Positions 1 to 5,368 of a DNA stretch of 5,368 nucleotides are shown here, in pieces. The stretch lies in NCBI GenBank assembly GCA_945871945.1, contig CAMBXY010000108.1, positions 1-5,368 of the forward strand, given 5' to 3'. Numbering within the stretch: the first letter of the stretch is position 1; every line of letters begins with the position of its first letter. Source of the DNA: Bordetella parapertussis. Lineage in GTDB: Bacteria > Pseudomonadota > Gammaproteobacteria > Burkholderiales > Burkholderiaceae_C. The notes beneath the pieces are model-generated. The model had not been told where the DNA came from. It was given only the letters and a program-made list of their open reading frames with translations, and did not search any database. The position numbers and the translations under genes are program-made.

Positions 1-756
1 ATGCGCAGCCGTGTCATGAGCCATTTCCAAAGTGCACTGACCGTGCGTAAAGAAATGAAGCTGTCCCAACAGGTTCATCACATCGAGTGGATCGAAACAA
101 GCGGCGAATTGAGTGCTTTGATTTTGGAGGCCAAGCTCATCAAAGAGCGCATGCCCAGCATGAACGTCAAGCTTCGCCGCTCCAAAGACCTGTGCGCATG
201 GCAATTGAGCCAAGAGCCTACGGGTCTTCACAGGCCCACGCTTATCACGCACAAGCATTTACAGCCCGGCTTGCAAGATAATTTGTACGGGCTTTTTTAC
301 AACAAGAAAGAAGCGCTGGGATATTTGGGCGCCGTCGCCAAAAAGTACCAACTTTGTGAAGCTTTGCTGGGCCTTGAAAAAGTGGAGGAGGGCAAACCTT
401 GCTTTGGTTACCAAGTCAAACAATGCCAAGGCGCGTGCATTGGTAAAGTTTCATTGGCGGTGCATAACCTGAAGTTGCAAACAGCACTTCAGCTTTACAA
501 GGTGCCAGTTTGGCCATATGAAGGTGCGATTGCCATTAAGGATGGCCAGCACATGCTTTTGATTAACAAATGGTGTTACATAGGCATTGCCAATGACCAT
601 GATGAGCTAAGCGATATTGCCCAATCTGAAGACTTGAATTTTGATCTAGACATTTACAAGATTGTGAAAAAAGCCATGTCTGGTTCTCATAAAGCCAGCG
701 TAGTTAAGCTTTCTGATAGTCATAGGGCTGCAGTCTCGTTTGACTCGACAGAGTAA
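1..756 (+). CDS. Cho/UvrC-like GIY-YIG endonuclease, C-terminal part (5' end outside window)
   Basis: This is the C-terminal 251 residues of a nuclease related to UvrC and Cho, which nick damaged DNA in nucleotide excision repair. The frame is open from base 1, and the visible part starts inside the GIY-YIG domain, so the true start lies upstream. Visible landmarks (numbered from base 1) are the RSRV segment at residues 2-5, matching the catalytic-arginine region of UvrC, and the LILEAKLIK helix at 40-48, whose Glu43 fits the catalytic glutamate. A Cys-rich segment follows (Cys119, 134, 142, 146; pattern C-x7-C-x3-C at the end), as in Cho proteins, then a 'VPVWPYEG' region near 168-175. No UvrC-type RNase H half or helix-hairpin-helix follows, which favours Cho over UvrC. 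In many betaproteobacteria such proteins carry an N-terminal DnaQ-like 3'-5' exonuclease domain; whether this one does cannot be seen. The last 25 or so residues look poorly conserved. The helicase gene begins 7 nt downstream. Confidence 0.85.
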   Translation: MRSRVMSHFQSALTVRKEMKLSQQVHHIEWIETSGELSALILEAKLIKERMPSMNVKLRRSKDLCAWQLSQEPTGLHRPTLITHKHLQPGLQDNLYGLFYNKKEALGYLGAVAKKYQLCEALLGLEKVEEGKPCFGYQVKQCQGACIGKVSLAVHNLKLQTALQLYKVPVWPYEGAIAIKDGQHMLLINKWCYIGIANDHDELSDIAQSEDLNFDLDIYKIVKKAMSGSHKASVVKLSDSHRAAVSFDSTE

Positions 757-763
757 TTTTTAA

Positions 764-2839
764 ATGTCCGAACCAATTCAATCCTGCATCAAAGCTTGTG
801 CTGTTCAAGATGGGTTACGCCATGTGCGTGCACTCTTGCAACTTGAGCAAAAGGAAGAGCAAGCGCAATTTAAGCTTAAAAATGCCAGTGCCAACATCAA
901 AGAGCGCCGTCGGCGCGGCCTGACCTGGTACCCCGTTACCATCACCCAAGAAGACATTGGTTTTGGTGGCAAGGTGGTGCTTGAACTTGAGCGCCCTGCG
1001 CATCGGCAAGACCTGCATTTGTTTCAGGTGGGGGCGAGTGCTGCACTGTTTAGCAATGAACCTGGCTACTCAGGGCCTGACCGGCCTTTGCTAAGCGGCG
1101 TCGTGACCAGCGTGCGGCGTAACAAGCTGTTTTTGGCTACCACCAAAGACGCACTACCCGACTGGGTGATGAACAGCAGCACGCTGGGCATTGACTTGAC
1201 GTTTGACGAGGTGAGCTACCGCGAGATGAGCCAGGCCCTAAGCGCGGTCATCGGCGCACATGGCAATCGCTTGGCCGAACTGCGAGACGTGCTGCTTGGC
1301 GCTAAGCTGGCCAGCTTTCGCGAGCAAAAAGCCGACGACTTGTTTTACCCCAGCCCGCTCAACGACTCGCAGCTGGCTGCTGTGCGCCATGCTGTCTCTG
1401 CGCAAGACGTGGCCATCATCCATGGCCCGCCTGGCACGGGCAAAACCACCACGCTGGTGCAGGTCATTTTGGAAACCATTCGGCGTGAACGGCGCGTGCT
1501 GGTGTGTGCCCCCTCCAACACTGCCGTGGACCTTCTGACTGAAAAGCTGGCTGAGCGTGGTGTCAACGTCATCCGCCTGGGCAATCCCAGCCGCGTTTCG
1601 GACTTGCTCCTTAAGCACACGCTCGACGCCGGGGTGATGGCCCACGCCAGCTACGCCAAGATGCATGCGATGCGCCAAACCGCTGAGCAACACCGAGACA
1701 CAGCCAGCGAGCATGTTCGCAACTTTGGTTTTGAGGAGCGACAGCACCGCCAATGGTTAAGAGAAGAAGCGCGCACTCTGCGCCAAGCTGCAGACGACTT
1801 GGAGCGCTTCATGACCGAGGACGTGCTCGAATCGGTACAGGTCATCACCTGCACGCTGGTGGGTGCCAGCCACCGTCACATTCGCCACTTGAGCTTTGAG
1901 ACCGTCTTCATTGACGAAGCAGCCCAAGCCTTGGAGCCGGGTTGCTGGATTCCCATTGCCAAGGGCCAGCGCCTTGTGTTGGCGGGCGATCACCACCAGC
2001 TACCGCCCACGGTGAAAAGCGAAAAAGCGGCTCGAGAAGGACTGCGCGAGACCCTGTTTGAAAAGTGCATACAGCGGCAGCCGGACACCGCTCGCATGCT
2101 CACGATGCAATACCGCATGCATGCGCACATCATGGGCTTCAGCTCAGAGAAGTTTTATGGCGGCCAACTCGTACCGCACCCTAGCGTACGCCACGCCGAC
2201 TTGGCCGCTTACGACCCGCGCTTTGCATTTGACTTGCCAGTGGAATTCATCGACACGGCAGGCTGCGAATATCATGAAGTTGCCATTCCCGAAAGTCGTT
2301 CAACTGCCAACCCCGAAGAAGCTCAATTGTTGCTGGAACGCCTAGCGCAACTGCTCGAGCCCTTCGAGCTCACTGAACATGCCCAGCGCCCGCTGACCAT
2401 CGGCGTGATTGCACCGTACCGAGCACAAATCAATTATTTGAAAGACGCCATCGAAGACAGCGCCGTTCTGAATGATTTGTTGCTTCAGCGCAGGCTCAGT
2501 GTGGGCACCGTCGATTCGTTTCAGGGCCAGGAGCGCGACATCATTGCCATCACATTGACACGCAGCAACCCCCAAGGCGAGATCGGCTTCCTCTCTGATA
2601 TCCGCCGTATGAACGTGGGCATGACCCGCGCACGGCGCAAATTGCTGCTGGTCGGCGATTCGTCCACGCTTTGCCACCATCCGTTTTTTGTAGACTTGTT
2701 GGTTTATATCAAGCGAATTGGAGGCTATTTCGAGCGCGCGCGAAGTTGCGACAATCTTTTAAATGTGTCACAAATCGCACCTGCAGTTGCGCTCGAATAT
2801 CCTTACTTTGCCTCAGTCGAAAAATCCTCTGACAAATAG
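764..2839 (+). CDS. UPF1/IGHMBP2-type superfamily 1 helicase
   Basis: A complete 691-residue ATP-dependent DNA/RNA helicase of superfamily 1B (UPF1/IGHMBP2/SMUBP-2 type), probably cytoplasmic. All core motifs are present in order: Walker A GPPGTGKTT at residues 221-229, motif Ia CAPSNTAVD at 248-256, motif II DEAAQA at 384-389, motif III AGDHHQLPPT at 407-416, motif IV QYRMH at 449-453, motif V VGTVDSFQGQERD at 580-592, and motif VI NVGMTRARRKLLLVGD at 617-632. The DEAA form of motif II and the YRMH motif are typical of this group. Residues 1-200 would hold the N-terminal beta-barrel region, and residues 297-350 are a charged helical insertion that may form a stalk. The ATG lies 7 nt after the upstream stop. 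Only a weak GAG (751-753) precedes it as a ribosome binding site, so translation may be coupled. The last 35 or so residues, after the helicase fold ends, look less conserved. The family assignment is firm; the substrate is unknown. Confidence 0.95.
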   Translation: MSEPIQSCIKACAVQDGLRHVRALLQLEQKEEQAQFKLKNASANIKERRRRGLTWYPVTITQEDIGFGGKVVLELERPAHRQDLHLFQVGASAALFSNEPGYSGPDRPLLSGVVTSVRRNKLFLATTKDALPDWVMNSSTLGIDLTFDEVSYREMSQALSAVIGAHGNRLAELRDVLLGAKLASFREQKADDLFYPSPLNDSQLAAVRHAVSAQDVAIIHGPPGTGKTTTLVQVILETIRRERRVLVCAPSNTAVDLLTEKLAERGVNVIRLGNPSRVSDLLLKHTLDAGVMAHASYAKMHAMRQTAEQHRDTASEHVRNFGFEERQHRQWLREEARTLRQAADDLERFMTEDVLESVQVITCTLVGASHRHIRHLSFETVFIDEAAQALEPGCWIPIAKGQRLVLAGDHHQLPPTVKSEKAAREGLRETLFEKCIQRQPDTARMLTMQYRMHAHIMGFSSEKFYGGQLVPHPSVRHADLAAYDPRFAFDLPVEFIDTAGCEYHEVAIPESRSTANPEEAQLLLERLAQLLEPFELTEHAQRPLTIGVIAPYRAQINYLKDAIEDSAVLNDLLLQRRLSVGTVDSFQGQERDIIAITLTRSNPQGEIGFLSDIRRMNVGMTRARRKLLLVGDSSTLCHHPFFVDLLVYIKRIGGYFERARSCDNLLNVSQIAPAVALEYPYFASVEKSSDK

Positions 2840-2871
2840 TCTTCCTTTGAATTTGTTAAGAAAGTTTAAAA

Positions 2872-3225
2872 ATGATGCCAATGAATGTTTTAGGTACTCC
2901 TCTTGTAGCCTGTTCGCATGACCCCATCACAGGTTATTTCCGTGATGGTTGCTGTCAAACCAATGAACTGGACCTGGGAACGCACGTTGTTTGTGCCACG
3001 GTTACTGCAGAGTTTCTTGACTTTTCCAGGTCTCGTGGCAACGACTTGATGACGCCGCGCCCGGGCAGTAGTTTTCCAGGTTTGCAACCAGGTGACAAGT
3101 GGTGTCTGTGTGCAACACGCTGGTTAGAAGCTTTTCATGCAGGGCTTGCTCCACCTGTTGATTTAGAAGCAACACACTTTAAAGCTTTAGAAATGGTCTC
3201 GTTGACACAGTTGCAAGACAAGTAA
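2872..3225 (+). CDS. DUF2237 family protein (COG3651-type), function unknown
   Basis: A 117-residue protein recognised as DUF2237. Family hallmarks are the NVLGTPL start, the 'GYFRDGCCQT' segment (residues 21-30, adjacent Cys27-Cys28), 'GTHVVCATVTAEFLDFS' (36-52), 'GNDLMTPRP' (56-64), and 'FPGLQPGDKWCLCATRWLEA' (68-87, with Cys78 and Cys80). The conserved cysteines (27, 28, 41, 78, 80) and histidines could bind a metal or be redox active, but no function is established. There is no signal peptide or membrane segment, so it should be cytoplasmic. The start could be Met1 (2872), Met2 or Met4 (2881). Homologues, as I recall them, begin MNVLG, which favours Met4, but the only ribosome binding site-like run, AAGAAAG at 2858-2864, is spaced better for 2872. 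It sits 32 nt after the helicase gene and 12 nt before the HNH gene on the same strand, so it is probably co-transcribed. Base composition is more AT-rich than in the helicase core. Confidence 0.85.
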   Translation: MMPMNVLGTPLVACSHDPITGYFRDGCCQTNELDLGTHVVCATVTAEFLDFSRSRGNDLMTPRPGSSFPGLQPGDKWCLCATRWLEAFHAGLAPPVDLEATHFKALEMVSLTQLQDK

Positions 3226-3227
3226 GG
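3224..3227 (+). promoter_or_regulatory. Ribosome binding site supporting the GTG start of the HNH gene
   Basis: AAGG overlaps the TAA stop of the DUF2237 gene and lies 10 nt before GTG 3238. It is the only purine-rich match in the 12-nt gap, so it supports GTG as the start and suggests coupled translation of the two genes. Confidence 0.5.
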
Positions 3228-3237
3228 CCACTTAATC

Positions 3238-3585
3238 GTGTACGGACGTATCAAGAGAGCGCAAATACAAACTAAGCTGACAACCTTAGGTGAACAGCTA
3301 GACAAGGATGTTGACTGTCCTTTGTGCGATCGAAGTATTCCACCTTCTCAAAGAGATGCTCACCACCTCATTCCAAAATCTCATGGTGGCAAACAAACTG
3401 TTGTGCTGCATCGGATTTGTCATCGGCAGATCCATGCGTTGTTTAACGAAACAGAACTTGCGCGCCGTCTAAACAGTGTTGAATCTTTAAGAGCTAGTGA
3501 GGAACTTCAGCCCTTTATCAAGTGGGTCAGATCAAAGCCTGAAGAATTTTATGAGCGTACTTATAAAAGCCATCGGTTAAAGTAA
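3238..3585 (+). CDS. Small HNH endonuclease (GTG start)
   Basis: A 115-residue HNH (beta-beta-alpha-metal) nuclease expected to cut DNA with a divalent metal. A zinc knuckle CPLC (Cys27, Cys30) is followed by 'DAHHLIPKSHGGK' (residues 40-52), where His42-His43 include the general base. The second half, 'LHRICHRQIHALF' (57-69), holds Cys61 and His66 as likely second zinc ligands and His58/His62 near the active site. The rest is a helical, charged tail rich in Glu, Arg and Lys (ending SHRLK) that could contact nucleic acid. The start is GTG at 3238, with AAGG at 3224-3227 (overlapping the DUF2237 stop) as the ribosome binding site; no in-frame ATG precedes the zinc knuckle. It is the last gene of the apparent + strand unit, 12 nt after DUF2237. 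Stand-alone HNH proteins of this size serve in restriction, repair and mobile elements, so the role is open. The nuclease fold call is firm. Confidence 0.9.
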   Translation: MYGRIKRAQIQTKLTTLGEQLDKDVDCPLCDRSIPPSQRDAHHLIPKSHGGKQTVVLHRICHRQIHALFNETELARRLNSVESLRASEELQPFIKWVRSKPEEFYERTYKSHRLK

Positions 3586-3624
3586 GCACGAAAAAGAAAT
3601 AGCAAAAAGTTGGCGTTAAAAGGC

Positions 3625-3678
3625 AATAAGCACCGTGCGAGCCGATGCTTATTTAGGTGGCTCCTTGACCTAAGTTTT
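3625..3678 (+). terminator. Two adjacent hairpins after the HNH gene, possible terminator
   Basis: About 40 nt after the HNH stop are two consecutive inverted repeats. The first pairs AATAAGCA (3625-3632) with TGCTTATT (3646-3653): 8 bp with a 13-nt loop. The second pairs TTAGGT (3653-3658) with ACCTAA (3668-3673): 6 bp with a 9-nt loop, followed by GTTTT (3674-3678). They share base 3653, so they cannot both be fully formed. The stems are AT-rich and the T-tracts short, so this is a weak match to a rho-independent terminator. Its position at the end of the + strand unit is what makes the call plausible. Confidence 0.4.
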
Positions 3679-3731
3679 GACCACAGAACCCCTGATTAAC
3701 ATTCCGCAGCTGAGTAGCAGTGAATTAACGC

Positions 3732-3753
3732 TGCTTCCACATTTGCTTCCACA
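3732..3753. repeat. Short direct repeat TGCTTCCACA, two copies
   Basis: The 10-base word TGCTTCCACA occurs at 3732-3741 and again at 3744-3753, a 12-bp period with two spacer bases (TT). On the other strand it reads TGTGGAAGCA twice. A 12-bp period is slightly more than one helical turn, so it could be a paired protein-binding site, but no promoter is recognised next to it. It could also be chance or remnant sequence. Confidence 0.5.
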
Positions 3754-3771
3754 CCACTGTAGATTGCTTGT

Positions 3772-3800
3772 AACCTATTCATTTTAAATAGGTTTTATTT
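3772..3800. repeat. Inverted repeat at the 3' end of the DUF1330 pseudogene (possible + strand terminator)
   Basis: AACCTATT (3772-3779) pairs perfectly with AATAGGTT (3787-3794) around a 7-nt loop. On the + strand the stem is followed by a T-rich stretch (TTTTATTT, 3793-3800), as in a weak rho-independent terminator. On the - strand it comes directly after the TAA of the DUF1330 pseudogene (3795-3797) but lacks a U-tract. It may be the old 3' end hairpin of that gene, a late backup terminator for the + strand unit, or both. The stem is AT-rich and modest in stability. Confidence 0.4.
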
Positions 3801-4102
3801 CTTGAAGCTGCTCATCATCGTTAGAAATTCCAATTGCGTTCCCGCACGGCGGTGCGCAGAAAGCGCTTGATATTCTGGATCTTGATACCAAGCTGGGCCA
3901 GGGCCTAGGATGGGAACTTCCAGAGAATCATGCGACCAGCTCTTGGCGAGAGGCCCTTTAGGGTGAAAGTCGCGTCGTCAAAAGTAATGAACTTCCCACC
4001 CTATTTTTTGAGAAGGGGAAAAAAGCCCTTCTCGTATTGGCGGTAGGTGTCGGGATTGTTGATGTGCAGATTCACCAGCATGTACAAAGGAACATCATTC
4101 AT
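3795..4102 (-). pseudogene. DUF1330 family pseudogene (two in-frame TAG stops plus a one-base frameshift)
   Basis: Read on the - strand from ATG at 4102, the product begins MNDVPLYMLVNLHINNPDTY and continues to 'EKGFFPLLKK', the N-terminus of a DUF1330 protein (a small family with a dimeric ferredoxin-like alpha+beta fold; function unknown). A TAG at 4003-4001 (codon 34) interrupts it where the family has an aromatic or His residue. The same frame then resumes with 'GGKFITFDDATFTLKG' and 'RAGRMILWKFPS' up to a second TAG at 3907-3905 (codon 66). Near 3893-3896 one base is missing; the shifted frame carries the rest, 'AWYQDPEYQALSAHRRAGTQ' and 'LEFLTMMSSFKK', ending at TAA 3797-3795. Restored, the protein would be about 102 residues, normal for the family. 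A good ribosome binding site, GGAG at 4113-4110, lies 7 nt before the ATG, so the start was functional. Three single-base lesions in otherwise well-kept sequence indicate recent decay. Confidence 0.9.
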
Positions 4103-4104
4103 GA

Positions 4105-4245
4105 TTTTTCTCCTTTACACACTGGACGGCGGCTGGACACGCGTTGACCTCGTTGAACAGCATCAATAGGGTGCCTGTGCTGGCGGCCTATGCCAAGGAA
4201 ATTGCAGCTGATGCGATCTACGCGCGCATCTATGCCATCAAGTAA
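4105..4245 (+). pseudogene. Orphan C-terminal coding remnant, family not recognised
   Basis: A + strand frame is open from 4105 (just after TGA 4102-4104) to TAA 4243-4245. Its last 35 residues read like real protein: 'ALTSLNSINRVPVLAAYAKE' followed by 'IAADAIYARIYAIK'. The Ala/Ile-rich amphipathic pattern and G/C-ending codons are typical of coding sequence. There is no upstream ribosome binding site or sensible start, and the first 12 or so residues (FFSFTHWTAAGH) do not look coding because they lie over the start region of the DUF1330 pseudogene. It therefore looks like the tail of a gene whose 5' part has been deleted. Its stop overlaps the 3' end of the convergent YejF-like gene by 8 nt, which fits an original gene end at this place. 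I do not recognise the family. A chance open frame is the alternative. Confidence 0.4.
4110..4113 (-). promoter_or_regulatory. Ribosome binding site of the DUF1330 pseudogene
   Basis: GGAG on the - strand, 7 nt upstream of ATG 4102. It fixes ATG 4102 rather than the in-frame internal Met at 4081 as the original start, and shows that the translation signal survived although the coding region is broken. Confidence 0.6.
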
Positions 4246-5368
4246 GTTGGGCGGCTGCTAGCAGCGCTTGGGTGTAGGGGTGTTGTGGGGCGTCAAACAA
4301 GGCTTGTGCTTGGCCTTGTTCGATCACCTCACCGTCCTTCATGACCATGACGCGGTGAGACATGGCGCGGACCACCGCCAAATCATGGCTGATGAAAATA
4401 TAGCTGATGCCATGACGCACTTGCAGCTCAGATAAAAGCGCCAACACTTGTTGCTGCACCGAAACATCCAGTGAGGATGTCGGCTCATCCAGGACCAAAA
4501 CTGCGGGGCGCAAGACCACTGCCCGGGCGATGGCAATGCGTTGGCGCTGCCCCCCCGAGAATTCATGCGGATAGCGCTGCAGCACATGGCTCACGCCATT
4601 GGCCTGGCTCAGCCCAACCTCTACCAGCATTTGAAGCACCAACGCCTCGCGCTCGGCCTCAGTCAGCTCAGGGCGATGCAGCGCCAATCCTTCAACCACA
4701 ATTTGCCCCACTGTCATGCGCGGACTGAGCGAAGCAAAAGGATCTTGGAACACGACCTGCATGTTGCGGCGCATTGTTTGTAAGGCTTGCCGCTGGGCGT
4801 TGTCAATGCGCCCGCCGTTGAAGTGAACTTTCCCTGCACACATCGGTTGCAGCGCAAGCAAGGCCATGCCCAATGTGGTTTTGCCGGAGCCCGACTCACC
4901 GACAATGCCAAGCGTTTCTCCGCGTTGGAGTTTCAAATCGACGGCACTCACGGCATGAAAAACACGTTTACCAAACCAGCCTTGCTTGGTGGTGAAGGAG
5001 ACGCCAACTTGGTTTGCCTCAAGCAAAACTGGGGCATCTGCAGGCACGGGTTGAACCACGCGTTGTGGACGACTGGCCAGTAATTTGCGGGTGTAGCTGT
5101 GCTGGGGGTCGCTGAAAACTTTGGCAGTCTCCCCAATTTCGACCAACTTACCTCGCTCCATGACGCCCACTCGGTGACAGAACCTGCGCACCAAATTCAA
5201 ATCGTGGGTGATGAACAATAAACCCATTCCCATTTCGCTTTGCAGCGCATCAAGCAGATCTAAGATTTGCGCCTGAACCGTGACATCCAGCGCAGTGGTT
5301 GGCTCATCGGCAATCAACAGTTTGGGTTTGCATGCCAGTGCCATGGCAATCATGGCCCGCTGGCGTTG
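4238..5368 (-). CDS. yejF: YejF-like double ABC ATPase of a peptide/microcin C-type importer (5' end outside window)
   Basis: The ATP-hydrolysing subunit of an oligopeptide-family ABC importer, with two nucleotide-binding domains in one chain, as in YejF of the YejABEF system; it acts on the cytoplasmic face of the inner membrane. The frame is open through 5368, where QRQRA, the end of the first ABC signature, precedes the first visible Met (5353). Counting from that Met, domain 1 keeps Walker B LLIADEP (12-18) and the switch His50. Domain 2 is complete: Walker A GESGSGKT (152-159), Q-loop Gln203 in VVFQDP, signature EFSGGQRQR (264-272), Walker B LVLDEP (286-291) and switch His323. Each domain ends in the oligopeptide-type C-terminal motif (HSYTRKLL at 85-92, HPYTQALL at 358-365). 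The linker segment 'TTKQGWFGKRVFHAVSAVDL' (121-140) resembles YejF more than GsiA. Stop TGA is at 4240-4238. Permease and binding-protein genes, if present, should lie to the right. All visible catalytic residues are intact. Confidence 0.9.
   Translation of the reverse strand, partial: QRQRAMIAMALACKPKLLIADEPTTALDVTVQAQILDLLDALQSEMGMGLLFITHDLNLVRRFCHRVGVMERGKLVEIGETAKVFSDPQHSYTRKLLASRPQRVVQPVPADAPVLLEANQVGVSFTTKQGWFGKRVFHAVSAVDLKLQRGETLGIVGESGSGKTTLGMALLALQPMCAGKVHFNGGRIDNAQRQALQTMRRNMQVVFQDPFASLSPRMTVGQIVVEGLALHRPELTEAEREALVLQMLVEVGLSQANGVSHVLQRYPHEFSGGQRQRIAIARAVVLRPAVLVLDEPTSSLDVSVQQQVLALLSELQVRHGISYIFISHDLAVVRAMSHRVMVMKDGEVIEQGQAQALFDAPQHPYTQALLAAAQLT

Larger units (their letters stand above)
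3586..4237. other. Intergenic stretch without an intact gene
   Basis: No intact coding region was found in these 652 bases on either strand. From left to right they hold the paired hairpins after the HNH gene, a stretch with no recognised feature (3679-3731), the 10-base direct repeat, the inverted repeat at 3772-3794, the DUF1330 pseudogene, and the orphan C-terminal frame. No tRNA cloverleaf, transposase fragment, terminal inverted repeat pair with target duplication, or convincing promoter was seen. Confidence 0.7.

Noticed and set aside
1238..1753. A 171-codon - strand open frame inside the helicase gene.
   Set aside because: It lies opposite the helicase core motifs, which fully explain the sequence. 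Long antisense frames are common in GC-rich genes, and its translation shows no family motif.
2846..2871. A possible separate promoter in front of the DUF2237 gene (TTTGAA around 2846-2851 and AT-rich sequence after it).
   Set aside because: The spacing to a -10-like element is poor, and the 32-nt gap is too short and AT-rich for a confident call; co-transcription with the helicase is simpler.
1..3585. Classification of the helicase-nuclease block as a known anti-phage system.
   Set aside because: The GIY-YIG protein is repair type (Cho-like), no methyltransferase, sensor or recognised defence partner is present, and the gene order does not match a defence operon I can name.
3696..3782. A 28-codon - strand open frame starting at ATG 3782 (MNRLQAIYSG...) and ending at TAA 3698-3696.
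   Set aside because: There is no ribosome binding site, it starts inside the loop of the 3772-3794 inverted repeat, it contains the short direct repeat, and it resembles no family I know. A chance frame is the simpler reading.
3905..4003. Possible programmed amber (TAG) readthrough or pyrrolysine use in the DUF1330 gene, since both internal stops are TAG.
   Set aside because: A one-base frameshift in the same gene also breaks the product, there is no recoding structure or known amber use in this group, and simple point mutations explain both TAG codons.
4471..5083. Three overlapping + strand open frames opposite the YejF-like gene.
   Set aside because: They are antisense to well-conserved ABC motifs on the - strand and are low-complexity in composition, with no ribosome binding sites or recognisable domains.

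Overview
The window looks like chromosomal DNA of a betaproteobacterium, most likely from the Comamonadaceae/Burkholderiales. That is inferred from protein style: a Cho-type GIY-YIG nuclease that appears to continue upstream, as in the betaproteobacterial exonuclease/GIY-YIG fusions, and a YejF-type double ABC ATPase. I could not run a database search, so the family calls rest on motifs read by eye.

Left part (1-3585, + strand): four genes in one direction with gaps of 7, 32 and 12 nt, probably one transcription unit. They are (i) the 3' end of a Cho/UvrC-like GIY-YIG endonuclease gene cut by the window edge, (ii) a complete UPF1/IGHMBP2-type superfamily 1 helicase, (iii) a small cysteine-rich DUF2237 (COG3651-type) protein of unknown function, and (iv) a small HNH endonuclease with a GTG start. 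Two nucleases and a nucleic-acid helicase suggest a DNA or RNA repair/processing theme, but no known defence or repair operon with this exact order is recognised.

Middle part (3586-4237): about 650 bases without an intact gene, but not empty. Just after the HNH gene lie two adjacent hairpins that could end the + strand transcript. Next come a short direct repeat and another hairpin. The main content is a clear DUF1330 pseudogene on the - strand (3795-4102). It has a good ribosome binding site and recognisable sequence to its C-terminus, but is broken by two in-frame TAG codons and one single-base frameshift. Beside it, on the + strand, is a short open frame (about 4105-4245) that reads like the C-terminal tail of a protein that has lost its front end. 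The middle therefore looks like a site of gene decay between two intact blocks.

Right part (4238-5368, - strand): the 3' two thirds or so of a gene for a YejF-like ATPase with two nucleotide-binding domains, from a peptide/microcin C-type ABC importer. It runs off the right edge. Its stop codon overlaps the end of the + strand remnant by 8 bases, tail to tail.

No tRNA, rRNA, CRISPR array, insertion sequence or phage gene was found. The most informative unusual items are the DUF1330 pseudogene, the orphan C-terminal remnant, and the nuclease-helicase-DUF2237-HNH gene order.
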